A DNA stretch of 64,000 nt from an uncultured Prevotella sp. (GCA_900315775.1 ONAJ01000002.1:24442-88441); one strand, 5' to 3'. Positions 27,478 to 37,947 are shown, numbered from the stretch's first letter. Translations and numbers: made by a program. Notes: generated from the sequence alone by a model not told the origin.

Positions 27478-29760
27478 CACTTTGCGTGTGGTGCGACTGC
27501 CGTCAGCTCTCGTATTAATCTCAATGTAAAGTCCCTGCTTCAAAGCAGTAGAACGAATACCTGATGTGGTGTAGTACTCTGTACGCACCACATCATTCAT
27601 TTTTGCTGTTTCTATGGCGTCAACAGCAGTGCCTCCCTGTTCGAGAGACTTGCCGAATCCACCCATCATATTGGCGGCACGAACAGTGTATGTGCCTGAT
27701 GGTCCGCCGGTAACATCGTAGCTGTCGGAAGTGCCGTCAACGATGGTGACATACTTTCCGTCACACTCAATGAGGAACGCCTTAGCATCTGTGCTTGCAG
27801 TCCATTTTAGTGTGGTGCCCTCGAGACTTACAGATGTCATCACTACCTGACGCGCATCAACGTCAGGTTGCCAGTCGGGATAAACGCTTCGAAGGTTGAA
27901 ACGATCCGTTTCTGACTCCTTGAGAATTGTTTCGTAGGTCTTACTGTCGGAAGCGGTGAAGGTAAGGACGTTAGTTTCAGGACTTACAACGATGCCGGAC
28001 TCGTTCATGGTGTTATATTCGTAGAACTCCATAGCAAAACTGTCACTGGAGTTCTTTATGCCCTTGACGGTTACACGAAGGCTATAGTCTATAGCCTTGC
28101 CACCAGTTTGGTCGTTGCCGACACGCTTTTCGGCATCGGCAGAAAGAGTAGTGTTGAGGAATGCCAACTTGGGCCATCCGCGCCATCCGCGTCCAAAGTC
28201 CCACGTGCGTGCCTTGCAATCTACAAAGCAGTCCTGGAAGATATATCCATGTCCTCCAGCCTGATTGAAGTCCTGAACTTTGGTATACGGCGCTGCAATG
28301 TGGGTATCGCCTTGATAAGTACCCTGTGAGGGTTTCCTGTTTACACACATAAGGTTACAACGATTGAAAAATACGTCACCATTGCCGCAGATAAAGTCAA
28401 CTGTTCCCTCGAACTGACAGTCCTCAAAATACAACTGTCCCACGTCGGTGTGCGAGTAGTAGGTGTCTTGATTCGATGATAAACGGATGTTCTTGCCTAT
28501 AGTATGATGACCTTCGTCCTGAAGGGCTGCCGCCTGCCCCTCATCGCCTCCATAGGAGTAGTTGTTGAGTAGCGTGAGATCCTGCAGATAGGTCCCGGTA
28601 CCCTTAATGACTATTGGCGATGTACGGCTGACGCTTGCCTGCTCGGGTTTTATCTGTATGATTACGCCGGCGGTACTTTCACCGATGAGTGACACGTTGT
28701 CAACCTTTATGGTGTCTCTACCATAGGGAGTAAAGCCCGATTCCGGATTGTGATAGGTGCCGTAGTCGTATGTGCCGTTTTGCAGGAAGATATACTGACG
28801 AGAACCGGAGGTGTTCTCATTAGCCGCTTTGATGGCTGCACGCAGGGCGTTAACGTCGCCGGAAGGAATAACAGTATAGTCGCCTTTGAGGAAGTCTTCC
28901 TTGGAAGAATATTTCGCAGTGAGGTGGGTGTTCGCCTCCAACGTAAAGACGTAGGGAGAGGCTGTGGAAACGGTAGTGCCTGCCTCATCCTGCCAACCGG
29001 TAAAGATAAAACCGTCATTGGCTGTCTGCGAGAGTGTTATCTTCTCGCCTGTCGGAAATGAAGTGCCTTCTGGTGATACCGTTACAATACCGGCTCCTGC
29101 AGGACTGACATCAACGTTGAGGCTGTAGGTGATAACCTCGCCGACAGTGCCGTAGAGGGTTCCTTCTATCTCTATGTCGCCAAGACTAACCTGCTTGCCG
29201 CTATTCATACCGTAGATGTTGATACGTAGTCCGCAAAGTCCTTCTGCTGCCTTGTTGCCTGTAAGGTCGAAGGAGTAGGTAGAAACGGTAGCATCGCTGC
29301 CGTCGCGATTAGGCTTCTTACCCGTCATAAGGGTCTTCGTAGTGTTGTCGTCATTAATCCAGTAGGCATCCATCTTGCAGTCGTCGGTAACCCAACGGGA
29401 CGCCTTGAACGAGATATGGGTTGGAGTGAAGGCAATGCCAGGCTTTGGCTCAATCATAAAACATACTGCGTTGTTGTCGCTCATAGCCGACTTCTTACTA
29501 TTCTGTTTGAAATAGGTCTGCGTAAGTCCGTCGGTGGTGTTAGCTACTCCGTTGACAGTGAGTTCGGAACCAATAGTCATATAGTCACGCAGGATGAAGT
29601 CGGAAGCTTGGGACGGAGAGAATGTTGCCGTCTGATTGGCAGTACCTAAATCCAACTTCCACGTTGCCTTCGATGCAATGTTGTCGGCGGTCTGGGCAAA
29701 AGCACAAACTGTACCAAACATTATGGCGAAAGCCAAGTAATATAGTCTGTTAGTGTTCAT
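27466..29760 (-). CDS. secreted pectin methylesterase (CE8)
   Basis: Pectin methylesterases remove methyl groups from homogalacturonan so lyases and hydrolases can cut it. The 764-residue protein has a signal peptide, an N-terminal beta-sandwich region, an InlB-B-like repeat (around GWQDEAGTTVSTASPYVFTLEANTHLTAKYS), then a CE8 beta-helix. Catalytic signatures are GQAAALQDEG, NQDTYYSHT, GTVDFICGNGDVFF and WDFGRGWRGWP. The C-terminus ends YYTTSGIRSTALKQGLY...TTRKVLVP, a Prevotella-type secretion tail. The convergent neighbour is a PL9 lyase, so the two make a small pectin set. Confidence 0.92.
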   Translation of the reverse strand: MNTNRLYYLAFAIMFGTVCAFAQTADNIASKATWKLDLGTANQTATFSPSQASDFILRDYMTIGSELTVNGVANTTDGLTQTYFKQNSKKSAMSDNNAVCFMIEPKPGIAFTPTHISFKASRWVTDDCKMDAYWINDDNTTKTLMTGKKPNRDGSDATVSTYSFDLTGNKAAEGLCGLRINIYGMNSGKQVSLGDIEIEGTLYGTVGEVITYSLNVDVSPAGAGIVTVSPEGTSFPTGEKITLSQTANDGFIFTGWQDEAGTTVSTASPYVFTLEANTHLTAKYSSKEDFLKGDYTVIPSGDVNALRAAIKAANENTSGSRQYIFLQNGTYDYGTYHNPESGFTPYGRDTIKVDNVSLIGESTAGVIIQIKPEQASVSRTSPIVIKGTGTYLQDLTLLNNYSYGGDEGQAAALQDEGHHTIGKNIRLSSNQDTYYSHTDVGQLYFEDCQFEGTVDFICGNGDVFFNRCNLMCVNRKPSQGTYQGDTHIAAPYTKVQDFNQAGGHGYIFQDCFVDCKARTWDFGRGWRGWPKLAFLNTTLSADAEKRVGNDQTGGKAIDYSLRVTVKGIKNSSDSFAMEFYEYNTMNESGIVVSPETNVLTFTASDSKTYETILKESETDRFNLRSVYPDWQPDVDARQVVMTSVSLEGTTLKWTASTDAKAFLIECDGKYVTIVDGTSDSYDVTGGPSGTYTVRAANMMGGFGKSLEQGGTAVDAIETAKMNDVVRTEYYTTSGIRSTALKQGLYIEINTRADGSRTTRKVLVP

Positions 29761-29785
29761 AATAGATTAGTTTGTAATTCGCCTG

Positions 29786-29793
29786 CAAATGTA
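29786..29793 (-). promoter_or_regulatory. promoter -7 box for the pectin methylesterase gene
   Basis: TACATTTG on the minus strand matches TAnnTTTG and ends 26 nt before the ATG at 29760. Confidence 0.55.
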
Positions 29794-29857
29794 CAAATAA
29801 AACGTAATAAATGATGCATAATTCGTAATTATTTTATTCCTTTTATTTTGTATTCTG

Positions 29858-30024
29858 CTCACTTAATCGTACTTTGCCACTTTGTGGCGAAGGTACTCAC
29901 GTTCGGAAAAATTCAAATAAATTTGTTTTTTCTCTCACTTAATCGTACTTTGCCACTTTGTGGCGAAGGTACTCACGTTCGGAAAAATTCAAATAAATTT
30001 GTTTTTTCTCTCACTTAATCGTAC
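29858..30024. repeat. 76-bp tandem duplication carrying promoter parts
   Basis: Two full 76-bp units start at 29858 and 29934, and a third starts at 30010 but runs only about 15 nt before diverging. Each full unit contains CTCACTTAATCGTACTTTGC, a GCCAC-TTT-GTGGC hairpin, CGAAGGTACTCACG and an AAATTTGTTTTTT end. The third copy leads into the metG promoter. Confidence 0.92.
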
Positions 30025-30029
30025 CTTTG
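29998..30029 (+). promoter_or_regulatory. metG promoter (TTTG-N20-TACCTTTG)
   Basis: TTTG at 29998-30001 and TACCTTTG at 30022-30029 are 20 nt apart. The TTTG belongs to the end of the second 76-bp repeat unit. The upstream units have TACTTTG, one base short of the box. Confidence 0.8.
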
Positions 30030-30047
30030 CAGGCAAATTACGAAAAT

Positions 30048-32114
30048 ATGGAAAAGAAAAACTATAAGAGAACAACCGTTACGGCGGCGCTGCCATACGC
30101 TAATGGTGGTGTACACATTGGTCATCTTGCTGGTGTGTATGTGCCTGCCGACATCTATGTGCGCTATCTGCGTCTTCTCGGAAAAGACGTGATGTTTGTT
30201 GGTGGTAGCGACGAACACGGAGTGCCCATCACCATCCGTGCACGCAAGGAGGGCATCACCCCTCAAGACGTTGTTGACCGCTATCATGAGATGATTCGTA
30301 AGTCGTTCGAGGAGTTCGGCATATCGTTTGATGTGTATTCACGTACTACATCGAAGACACACCATAAGTTCGCCTCCGACTTCTTCCGCAAGCTCTACGA
30401 CGAAGGGAAACTCACCGAAGAGACAACAACACAGCTGTACGACGAAGAGGCGCAGCAGTTCCTTGCTGACCGCTACGTAGTAGGCGAGTGTCCTCACTGT
30501 CACAATGAGGGTGCCTACGGCGACCAATGCGAGAAATGTGGTCGCGATCTGTCGCCGACAGAACTTATCAATCCGAAATCGACAATCAGCGGCTCAACAC
30601 CTGTGCTCAAGGAGACAAAGAACTGGTATCTCCCGCTTAACGAGTACCAGGAGTGGTTGAAGAAGTGGATTCTTGAGGAGCATAAAGAGTGGCGCCCTAA
30701 CGTATATGGACAGTGTAAGTCGTGGCTCGATATGGATTTGCAGCCACGTGCTATGACGCGCGACCTCAACTGGGGTATCCCAGTACCCGTAGAGGGCGCT
30801 GAGGGAAAGGTGCTCTACGTGTGGTTCGACGCTCCTATAGGCTACGTGTCAAATACCAAGGAACTCTGCGAGAAAGATCCACAGCGCTGGGGCTCCTGGC
30901 AGCAGTGGTGGCAGGACGAAGACACTCGTCTTATTCACTTCATAGGCAAGGACAACATCGTGTTCCACTGCATCATCTTCCCCGTAATGATGAAGGCTCA
31001 CGGAGGGTACATCATGCCTGACAACGTTCCTGCCAACGAGTTCCTGAACCTTGAGAACGACAAGATATCAACGTCGCGTAACTGGGCTGTGTGGCTCCAC
31101 GAATACCTCGAGGATATGCCGGGCAAACAGGACGTGCTGCGCTATGTGCTTACAGCTAATGCCCCTGAGACAAAGGACAATAACTTCACGTGGAAGGACT
31201 TCCAGGACCGTAACAACAACGAGTTGGTAGCGGTATATGGAAACTTCGTGAACCGCGCCCTACAGTTGACAAAGAAATACTGGGACGGTGTGGTTCCTGA
31301 GTGCGGAGAGCTGCAGGACGTTGACCGTCAGGCTCTTGAGGAGTTCAAGGATGTGAAGAAGAATGTGGAACAGCTACTTGACCAGTTCAAGTTCCGCGAG
31401 GCACAGTTCGAGGCAATGAACCTGGCACGCATAGGCAACCGCTACATCACGGAGTGCGAACCTTGGAAGGTATGGAAGACAGACCAGAAGCGCTGCGAAA
31501 CAATACTGAATATATGCTTGCAGCTGACAGCTAATCTCGCTATCGCCTTCGAACCGTTCCTGCCATTCTCAAGTCAGAAGTTGCGCGAGATGCTTAACCT
31601 CGATAGTTTCGAGTGGAACCAGCTTGGACGCACCGACATCCTGAAGGCAGGACATAAACTCGGTGAGCCACAGCTGTTGTTCGAGAAGATTGAGGACGAG
31701 GTGATCCAGAAGCAGCTCGATAAGTTAGAGGCTACGAAGAAAGCCAACGAGGCTGCACAGTATAAGGCAGCACCAATAAAGGATACCGTATCGTTCGAGG
31801 ACTTCGAGAAACTCGACATCCGTGTAGGTCTTGTAAAGGACTGCCAGAAAGTGAAGAAGTCAAAGAAACTCCTTCAGTTCACCATTGACGACGGAACGGG
31901 CGTGGACCGCACCATATGCTCGGGTATAGCACAGTACTACGAGAATCCTGAGGAACTCATCGGCAAACGCATATTGTTCGTTGCTAACTTCGCCCCACGA
32001 CAGATGATGGGCATAGAGAGTCAGGGAATGATTCTCTCGGCTGTTGACTTCGACGAGAGTCTCAGCGTCGTAACAACAACCAAGGACGTTAAGCCAGGTT
32101 CGCAGGTCGGATAA
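30048..32114 (+). CDS. metG: methionyl-tRNA synthetase with C-terminal tRNA-binding domain
   Basis: MetG charges tRNA-Met. The 688-residue product has [14 protein letters not shown] (the HIGH motif, near residues 16-29), a zinc-binding knob CPHC...CEKC near 145-165, a KMSKS-equivalent KISTSR near 340, and a C-terminal EMAP/Trbp111-like tRNA-binding domain (from about 575, [21 protein letters not shown]). The start at 30048 rather than 30027 follows the promoter box and matches family N-termini. The 3' end meets the convergent TonB-type gene across 29 bp of repeat. Confidence 0.97.
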   Translation: MEKKNYKRTTVTAALPYANGGVHIGHLAGVYVPADIYVRYLRLLGKDVMFVGGSDEHGVPITIRARKEGITPQDVVDRYHEMIRKSFEEFGISFDVYSRTTSKTHHKFASDFFRKLYDEGKLTEETTTQLYDEEAQQFLADRYVVGECPHCHNEGAYGDQCEKCGRDLSPTELINPKSTISGSTPVLKETKNWYLPLNEYQEWLKKWILEEHKEWRPNVYGQCKSWLDMDLQPRAMTRDLNWGIPVPVEGAEGKVLYVWFDAPIGYVSNTKELCEKDPQRWGSWQQWWQDEDTRLIHFIGKDNIVFHCIIFPVMMKAHGGYIMPDNVPANEFLNLENDKISTSRNWAVWLHEYLEDMPGKQDVLRYVLTANAPETKDNNFTWKDFQDRNNNELVAVYGNFVNRALQLTKKYWDGVVPECGELQDVDRQALEEFKDVKKNVEQLLDQFKFREAQFEAMNLARIGNRYITECEPWKVWKTDQKRCETILNICLQLTANLAIAFEPFLPFSSQKLREMLNLDSFEWNQLGRTDILKAGHKLGEPQLLFEKIEDEVIQKQLDKLEATKKANEAAQYKAAPIKDTVSFEDFEKLDIRVGLVKDCQKVKKSKKLLQFTIDDGTGVDRTICSGIAQYYENPEELIGKRILFVANFAPRQMMGIESQGMILSAVDFDESLSVVTTTKDVKPGSQVG

Positions 32115-32117
32115 CAC

Positions 32118-32141
32118 CTCGCACCTCGCACCTCGTACCTC
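32118..32141. repeat. CTCGCAC simple repeat shared with the P-ATPase gene
   Basis: The 29-bp gap between convergent genes is made of ACCTCGC/ACCTCGT units. The 24-nt string 32118-32141 is identical to 56569-56592, which lies inside the coding region of the P-type ATPase. Confidence 0.85.
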
Positions 32142-32143
32142 GA

Positions 32144-34408
32144 TTAAAACTCTCCTCCGGAGTAACCATTCATATCACCGCCTTCATCGTCGGACTCTTG
32201 CTGACGTTGAGGGCGTTTTGATTTCATATTACCAAAGTTCCACGTTACCGTAAACTGCACTCGTCTGCCGCCTCGCCAGTTGCGTTGCTGACGCTCGAAG
32301 GTGTTGCTCGAAGTGATGGTCTCCCAACGACGACTGTTGAAGATGTCGCGACAGTTAAGACTCAGCGCCAGTTTCTTGTCGAAGAAGGTCTTGCGCACTC
32401 CAAGGTCGAAGTTGTAGTTAGCGCGACGATGACCCTGTGTTATAACCTGACGCGAGCGGTAGTTGCCTGTAAACTGTACGGAGAAGTTCTTCGGCAGCAA
32501 CAGACTTGCTAACATACGTCCTGTCCACGAGAAGTTGTGGTTGCTGTCACCGGTAACCTTCTGTCCCATAATGGTGTACTCAAAGCCGTCGAGTTCGTAG
32601 TAGTAGGCATTGAGTGTTGTGGTGAGGTCCAGACGACGGAAGAAGTTATTCTTTATTACCGCCTCGATACCTGTGCTGAGGTCCTTCGTGACGTTCATGT
32701 TTGTCTGGTACATAATGCCGTCGGTGGGGTCCTGATACTTCACGCGCTGAATGACGTCGGTAGAAGGACGATAGTACGCCGATAGCGACAGGGTGTGCTG
32801 GTCCCACTGCTTCAAGTAGTTCAGCGAGAAGGAGTGGGTATAGGCTGGTGTCAGCTCGGGGTTTCCGAACTCTACCATCGACGCATCGCGGGTGTTGCGG
32901 AACGAGTTAAGCTGTCCTCCCCAAGGACGACGCAGACGACGGGTGTAGTTGACCTGCAGCTGTTGGGTGGGGGTGAGCTGGTAGGAGATGAAGACGCTGG
33001 GGAACAGCTGGAAGAAGTCTTTCTTGTAAGGACTCTTGCGCTGTGTGGCGTCATGTTCCTGCCACCAGTCGTAGCTCTCGGTGTTCACCTTCCAGTACTC
33101 GCCTCTAAGACCTCCCATGATGCCGAACTTTCCTGTGTTCCAAGTCAGCGTGGTGTAGAAAGCGTGGAGGTCCATCTTATATATGAACCTGTTGTAGAAG
33201 GCTTTGTCCTCTACCTGGCTTGTGCCTTCCCACGTGTTGGCGTTATAAGCCTCCTGCGGGGTATTCTCCTTGCTGAAGTTTCCGTTATATCCTGCTTGCA
33301 GCTTCAGAGTCTTAGCAAGCTGGTTCTCGTAGTCGAGTTTCACCTCCCACGAGCGGTTGCGGATAAACATAGGACGGTTCTGATACTGATATGTGGTGGG
33401 GTTCGGATTATAATATGTGCTGTCCTGATAGTAACTCTTATTGTCAGCGTGCCAGTTGTTATAGCTTACGGTGAGGTCTATCCAGTGGTTCTCTTTGAAC
33501 GTGTGCTTGTAGCCCAACTCTCCGTGAATCATACGCATATCGTTGTCGCCGGTATTCCTGCGGAACATCCTCTTGTTGTCGTCGGCAGCACCCCACGACC
33601 CGTAGTGGTAGAGTGTGGTGTTGTTATTGTTATGACCTCCCAACATTCCCATACCACTCAGCGTTAGGTCGTCTTTCTTCGTGGCGTGCCACGTAATGCC
33701 GGCACGTGTGAAGAGGTTGTTACCCCTGTTGCGGTCGTCTGTGTCGTAGTTCATGTACGTGTTGTCCGTATAGTTGTGCTGACGACTCCATGCTCCTCCT
33801 TGGTTATTCTGACGATGACGGTAGCCCACGTTGAGGTATGTCTCTATGATACCGCTTGAGTAGTTTATGTTTCCGCTGGTGTTGGCTCCCCCCTGGGTGT
33901 TGCCGCCAACCTGCAGCGAGCCGTAGTAGCCCGCCTTGCGGTCGCGCTTGAGTACAATGTTTATTATTCCTGCAGAACCTTCTGCCGAGAACTTCGCCGA
34001 GGGGTTGTCTATGACTTCTATCTTCTCGATACTTTCGGCAGGCAGCTGCTGGAGTATCTCTCCGCGGTTCTCGCTGGTAAGACCGCTCGCCTTACCGTTA
34101 ATCCACACCTCCACGCTCTCGTTGCCGCGTAGCGACACGTTGCCGTCCTGGTCAACCTCCACCGACGGAATGTTCTCCAATACGTCGCTGGCAGAACCGC
34201 CGGCATTGGCGATGTTCTGATCTACGTCGTACGTCTTGCGGTCAACCTCCAACTTCACCGTTGAACGCTGACCTGTCACTACTACCTCGTTTAATAAGAA
34301 CTCCAAAGAGTCCTGTGGAGTAAGCGTCTTCTTATGCTTTCCTTTGCCCTGCGCCAACAGACAAAGAGGACACAACAATAGTATGCCCACCAAATAGAAT
34401 CGATTCAT
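32144..34408 (-). CDS. TonB-dependent receptor-like outer membrane beta-barrel protein
   Basis: The 754-residue protein has a signal peptide (MNRFYLVGILLLCPLCLLAQ), a plug domain with NEVVVTGQRS and SVSLRGNESVEVWINGK-like blocks (residues about 40-170), and a beta-barrel of the OMP_b-brl_3 type ending in an aromatic-rich strand. The usual N-terminal carboxypeptidase-regulatory domain is absent and there is no SusD partner next to it, so it is a stand-alone receptor, more likely for metals, peptides or other small ligands than for glycans. I chose the ATG at 34408 because it begins the signal peptide. Confidence 0.88.
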   Translation of the reverse strand: MNRFYLVGILLLCPLCLLAQGKGKHKKTLTPQDSLEFLLNEVVVTGQRSTVKLEVDRKTYDVDQNIANAGGSASDVLENIPSVEVDQDGNVSLRGNESVEVWINGKASGLTSENRGEILQQLPAESIEKIEVIDNPSAKFSAEGSAGIINIVLKRDRKAGYYGSLQVGGNTQGGANTSGNINYSSGIIETYLNVGYRHRQNNQGGAWSRQHNYTDNTYMNYDTDDRNRGNNLFTRAGITWHATKKDDLTLSGMGMLGGHNNNNTTLYHYGSWGAADDNKRMFRRNTGDNDMRMIHGELGYKHTFKENHWIDLTVSYNNWHADNKSYYQDSTYYNPNPTTYQYQNRPMFIRNRSWEVKLDYENQLAKTLKLQAGYNGNFSKENTPQEAYNANTWEGTSQVEDKAFYNRFIYKMDLHAFYTTLTWNTGKFGIMGGLRGEYWKVNTESYDWWQEHDATQRKSPYKKDFFQLFPSVFISYQLTPTQQLQVNYTRRLRRPWGGQLNSFRNTRDASMVEFGNPELTPAYTHSFSLNYLKQWDQHTLSLSAYYRPSTDVIQRVKYQDPTDGIMYQTNMNVTKDLSTGIEAVIKNNFFRRLDLTTTLNAYYYELDGFEYTIMGQKVTGDSNHNFSWTGRMLASLLLPKNFSVQFTGNYRSRQVITQGHRRANYNFDLGVRKTFFDKKLALSLNCRDIFNSRRWETITSSNTFERQQRNWRGGRRVQFTVTWNFGNMKSKRPQRQQESDDEGGDMNGYSGGEF

Positions 34409-34515
34409 ACACCTATTTGACGTATATATATAATAAAGGTTTAAAGGAAAGTAAAAAAATAGTGTGGGAATGAAATAAATAGTAAATAGAAAACGGTTAA
34501 ATCGTAAATTATTAT

Positions 34516-34523
34516 TATCTTTG
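34516..34523 (+). promoter_or_regulatory. promoter -7 box for tRNA-Arg
   Basis: TATCTTTG matches TAnnTTTG and lies 14 nt before the tRNA 5' end. ATCGTAAAT-type repeats fill the upstream side. Confidence 0.65.
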
Positions 34524-34537
34524 CACCCGGAAATGAT

Positions 34538-34609
34538 GGTTCCATAGTTCAATGGATAGAACAAGTCTCTCCTAAAGATTAGATCCGAGTTCGATTCTCG
34601 GTGGAACTA
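34538..34609 (+). tRNA. tRNA-Arg (anticodon CCT)
   Basis: The sequence folds as a full cloverleaf: acceptor GGTTCCA with TGGAACT, D stem GTTC/GAAC, anticodon stem AGTCT/AGATT with loop CTCCTAA (anticodon CCT, reading AGG), and T stem CCGAG/CTCGG with loop TTCGATT. The CCA end is not encoded. Confidence 0.93.
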
Positions 34610-34670
34610 CATTCCAATATGGAACGATATTACATTCATAAATTATTAATTTACAAAACAAAAAAGTATT

Positions 34671-35129
34671 ATGAAAAAGTTTTTTATTGCATTCTTGATG
34701 ATTGCACCTATGCTGTTCAGCTCTTGTGGCAAGGACGAGACAACAACAAACAGATCTGCAGATATTAAGCAGAGCGTATCAAGAGGTACTCTCCTGGGCT
34801 ACACTTATATCCAGAAAGACCTTGACGAGAAGAACAACACTATCACACTGTTCCTGTTCCGTTCAGGCGACGCTATTGTAGGTAACTTTAACCTGGCAAC
34901 AGGTATGGTTAAGAATAGCACATACTACAAGAACTGGAACACAGAAGGTCTTCGCATGAAGGTTACAGACGAGAACGACAAGGTTCTTAACTGGGACTGC
35001 TACAAGCAGGGTGACAATATCATGATTGACGGTGCAGCTTGGTATATTCCTACAGAGGAAGCAAAGCAGAAGACAAAGCCTATCATCGATGTCATCTGGG
35101 CAGAAGTTGATAAGAGACTTAACAAGTAA
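34671..35129 (+). CDS. small uncharacterised lipoprotein
   Basis: The 152-residue product starts with a lipoprotein signal (MKKFFIAFLMIAPMLFSSCGK, lipobox Cys at residue 19 or 20). The mature part is predicted beta-rich and has no cysteine besides one CYKQGD site; I do not recognise a family. It is about 60 nt after the tRNA-Arg and may be read from the same promoter or a weak one of its own. Codon use is like that of well-expressed genes. A shared terminator separates it from pnp. Confidence 0.75.
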   Translation: MKKFFIAFLMIAPMLFSSCGKDETTTNRSADIKQSVSRGTLLGYTYIQKDLDEKNNTITLFLFRSGDAIVGNFNLATGMVKNSTYYKNWNTEGLRMKVTDENDKVLNWDCYKQGDNIMIDGAAWYIPTEEAKQKTKPIIDVIWAEVDKRLNK

Positions 35130-35151
35130 TTAGGAAACAACGAAAAGAAAA

Positions 35152-35177
35152 AGCCTCTCCACGATTGGAGAGGCTTT
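35152..35177. terminator. bidirectional terminator between the lipoprotein and pnp
   Basis: AGCCTCTCC (35152-35160) pairs with GGAGAGGCT (35167-35175) around ACGATT. A-runs on the left and T-runs on the right allow termination of both converging transcripts. Confidence 0.8.
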
Positions 35178-35185
35178 ATTTGTTT

Positions 35186-37489
35186 TTAGAACTCAAGGTT
35201 CTCTATTGACTCTTCAGCCTTTGGAGCCTGAGGCTCTTCGTTGTTCTGGTGGTTGTCGTGGTTGTGCTGACGACGTTCGCCGCGATCGTTGCGGTCTCCG
35301 CGAGGACGACGGTCACCACGCTCGCCACGAGGACGACGCTCGCGCTCTACATATCCCTCTGGTTTCGGGATGAGCACGCGGTGAGAGAGTTTGTACTTAC
35401 CTGTCTTCGGGTCAATCTCAAGGAGCTTAACAGTAATCTTGTCACCTTCCTTAAGACCTGCCTCTTCAACAGTCTCAAGACGCTTCCAGTCGATTTCAGA
35501 GATGTGGAGCAGACCATCCTTGCCAGGCATGATCTCTACGAAGCAACCGTAAGGCATGATGCTACGAACGGTACCTTCGTAAACCTCGCCAACCTCAGGA
35601 ACGGCAACGATAGCGCGAATCTTAGAGATTGCTGCGTCGATGCTGTCCTTGTCGGGACCACTAACCTGAATCTTACCAACACCGTCAACCTCGTCGATAA
35701 CGATTGTTGCACCAGTGTCTTCCTGCATCTGCTGGATAATCTTACCACCAGGACCGATGACAGCACCGATGAACTCCTTAGGAATCTCGAACTGTACGAT
35801 ACGTGGTACGTGTGGCTTAAGCTCTGGACGTGGCTCTGCGATAGTCTCTACGAGTTTGCCGAGGATGTGCTCACGACCTGCCTTTGCCTGCATAAGAGCC
35901 TTCTCGAGGATCTCGAAGCTAAGACCGTCGCACTTGATATCCATCTGTGTTGCTGTAAGACCGTCACGGGTACCTGTTGTCTTGAAGTCCATGTCGCCCA
36001 GGTGGTCCTCGTCGCCGAGGATGTCACTAAGAACGGCATATTTCTCTTCGCCCGGGTTCTTGATAAGACCCATAGCAATACCGCTGACAGGCTTCTTCAT
36101 AGGAACGCCGGCATCCATCATTGCGAGTGTTCCTGCGCAGACGGTAGCCATTGATGAAGAACCGTTAGACTCCAGAATCTGTGATACTACACGAACGGTG
36201 TAGGGGAAGTCTTCGGGAACCATATCTTTAAGAGCGCGCCAAGCGAGGTGTCCGTGACCTATCTCACGACGACCTGTTCCACGCTGCGCCTTAGCCTCAC
36301 CAGTACAGAACGGTGGGAAGTTGTAGTGGAGGAGGAAACGCATATAGCTCTTGTCGAGAACGTCGTCAACGAGTTTCTCGTCGAGTTTTGTTCCTAATGT
36401 ACATGTTGTCAGTGACTGTGTCTCACCACGAGTGAAGATACTGCTTCCGTGAGGCATTGGCAGAGGGCTAACCTCGCACCAGATAGGACGAATCTCGTCG
36501 CACTTACGTCCGTCGAGACGTGTTCCTTCGTCGAGGATGCAACGGCGCATAGCGTCGCGCTCTACGTCGTGATAGTAGCGGTCTGCAAGAGTGTTCTTCT
36601 CTTCCAGCTCATCCTCGGTGAGGTCGCTGTGTGCAGCAGCATAACGCTCCTTGAAGTCTTCAATGACTTTCTCGAAAGCCTCTGCACGTGCGTGCTTCTC
36701 GAGAGCCTGCTTTGTAATGTCGTAAGCTGGCTGGTAGCACTCCTTCTTAATCTGCTCGCGGAGTTCCTCGTCGTTAACCTCGTGGCAGTATTCGCGCTTA
36801 ACATCTTTGCCAAGTTCCTTAGCAAGTTCTGTCTGCAGTTCGCACATAGGACGGATGGCGTCCTGAGCTGCCTTCAATGCTCCGAGCAGGTCCTGCTCAG
36901 AAACCTCTTTCATCTCTCCTTCCACCATCATGATGTTCTCTGTAGAAGAGCCTACCATAATATCCATGTCGGCCTGTTTCATCTGCTCGAAAGTAGGATC
37001 AATAACGTATTCGCCATTGATGCGTGCTACACGAACTTCACTGATAGGACATTCGAAAGGAATATCTGATACTGCCAGTGCTGCTGATGCTGCAAAACCT
37101 GCAAGAGCATCAGGCTGATCTACACCGTCTGCAGAAAGCAGCATGACGTTCACGAATACCTCAGCATGATAGTCTGCTGGGAAGAGTGGACGGAGCACAC
37201 GGTCAACCAGTCGGCTGGTGAGAATTTCATTGTCTGAAGGTTTGCCTTCGCGCTTGGTGAAACCGCCAGGAAAACGTCCTGCTGCGGCGTACTGCTCTCT
37301 GTAGTCAACCTGCAAAGGCATAAAATCGGTTCCGGGAACTGCATCTTTTGCGGCACAAACGGTGGCGAGCAATACGGTGTTGTTCATGCGGAGAACAACG
37401 GCGCCGTCAGCCTGTTTTGCCACTTTCCCGGTTTCAATGGTGATGGTTCTTCCATCTGCCAATTGAATGGTCTTTGTAATTACGTTCAT
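35186..37489 (-). CDS. pnp: polynucleotide phosphorylase
   Basis: PNPase degrades RNA from the 3' end using phosphate. The 767-residue product has two RNase PH domains, the connecting helical domain, a KH domain ([17 protein letters not shown], about residue 570) and an S1 domain ([21 protein letters not shown], about 635-700). It ends in an Arg/Gly/Asp-rich tail ([17 protein letters not shown]) like that of other Bacteroidetes PNPases and possibly RNA-binding. It has its own promoter and a leader of about 60 nt with a small hairpin. Confidence 0.98.
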   Translation of the reverse strand: MNVITKTIQLADGRTITIETGKVAKQADGAVVLRMNNTVLLATVCAAKDAVPGTDFMPLQVDYREQYAAAGRFPGGFTKREGKPSDNEILTSRLVDRVLRPLFPADYHAEVFVNVMLLSADGVDQPDALAGFAASAALAVSDIPFECPISEVRVARINGEYVIDPTFEQMKQADMDIMVGSSTENIMMVEGEMKEVSEQDLLGALKAAQDAIRPMCELQTELAKELGKDVKREYCHEVNDEELREQIKKECYQPAYDITKQALEKHARAEAFEKVIEDFKERYAAAHSDLTEDELEEKNTLADRYYHDVERDAMRRCILDEGTRLDGRKCDEIRPIWCEVSPLPMPHGSSIFTRGETQSLTTCTLGTKLDEKLVDDVLDKSYMRFLLHYNFPPFCTGEAKAQRGTGRREIGHGHLAWRALKDMVPEDFPYTVRVVSQILESNGSSSMATVCAGTLAMMDAGVPMKKPVSGIAMGLIKNPGEEKYAVLSDILGDEDHLGDMDFKTTGTRDGLTATQMDIKCDGLSFEILEKALMQAKAGREHILGKLVETIAEPRPELKPHVPRIVQFEIPKEFIGAVIGPGGKIIQQMQEDTGATIVIDEVDGVGKIQVSGPDKDSIDAAISKIRAIVAVPEVGEVYEGTVRSIMPYGCFVEIMPGKDGLLHISEIDWKRLETVEEAGLKEGDKITVKLLEIDPKTGKYKLSHRVLIPKPEGYVERERRPRGERGDRRPRGDRNDRGERRQHNHDNHQNNEEPQAPKAEESIENLEF

Positions 37490-37551
37490 CTTGTTTTATA
37501 AAACATCTAAAAATAAAAAAAATAGTGCGACGGAGTCGCTAAAAAACTGCG

Positions 37552-37559
37552 CAAAGGTA
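37552..37559 (-). promoter_or_regulatory. promoter -7 box for pnp
   Basis: TACCTTTG on the minus strand matches TAnnTTTG. The leader to 37489 holds GTGCGACGGAGTCGC, a short GCGAC/GTCGC hairpin, and an A-rich ribosome-site region. Confidence 0.65.
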
Positions 37560-37670
37560 CACATTATTATATTAAGAAACAAAGAAACAGGCAATTATTA
37601 TTGTTTTTTTAGAAATAAGCGAAAATATACATAGTCATAATCCGATGTGTATGAGAAAGAGTTTCACTGT

Positions 37671-37714
37671 AAAAGTAGGCTACTTACACACTAAAAGTAG
37701 GCTACTTACACATC
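37671..37714. repeat. two tandem 22-bp units (iteron-like)
   Basis: AAAAGTAGGCTACTTACACA plus CT or TC is present twice, at 37671 and 37693, with no spacer. Inside each unit AAGTAG-G-CTACTT is an inverted repeat. The 22-bp period equals that of the array at 14524-14611 and of the GCATAGGTTT pair at 50721/50743. Confidence 0.88.
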
Positions 37715-37749
37715 GCTTTAGACAAATCCTGAAAAAAGAATTTTTCATC

Positions 37750-37947
37750 AACACTTACCTTTTTGGGTATCAAATTGCCGTTCCGCCCTCTGTTTATCGG
37801 TGTTTCAAGAGTGGTAAGTGTTGCTTCAACACTTACCTAACACTTACCTATGTACCCGAGGGTGCGGGGGTAAGTCTAAAGTAAGTCTTAGGTAAGTGTT
37901 TGGACAACACTTACCTTGCCTTGCGCCCTTTATTTATCGGGGTTTCA
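37750..37947. repeat. composite repeat cluster with two TTTATCGGgGTTTCA cores
   Basis: Two cores in the same orientation, CCCTCTGTTTATCGGTGTTT at 37786-37805 and CCCTTTATTTATCGGGGTTT at 37926-37945, each continue CA. Around them AACACTTACC occurs four times directly (37750, 37828, 37839, 37906) and twice inverted (37813, 37891), so several hairpins are possible. No convincing gene lies between 37490 and 38355; two short open frames here are produced by the repeats. Confidence 0.85.

Noticed and set aside
34538-34670. tRNA-Arg as an integration site for a mobile element
   Set aside because: No repeat of the tRNA 3' end was found in the window and no integrase is adjacent; the next gene is a plain lipoprotein followed by pnp.
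37671-37714. short CRISPR or coding repeat
   Set aside because: Two adjacent 22-bp units with no spacer; 22 is not a multiple of three and the enclosing 79-codon frame is repeat-driven.
37645-37884. 79-codon open frame in the repeat cluster
   Set aside because: It reads through the 22-bp units and AACACTTACC decamers and has no family pattern or ribosome site.
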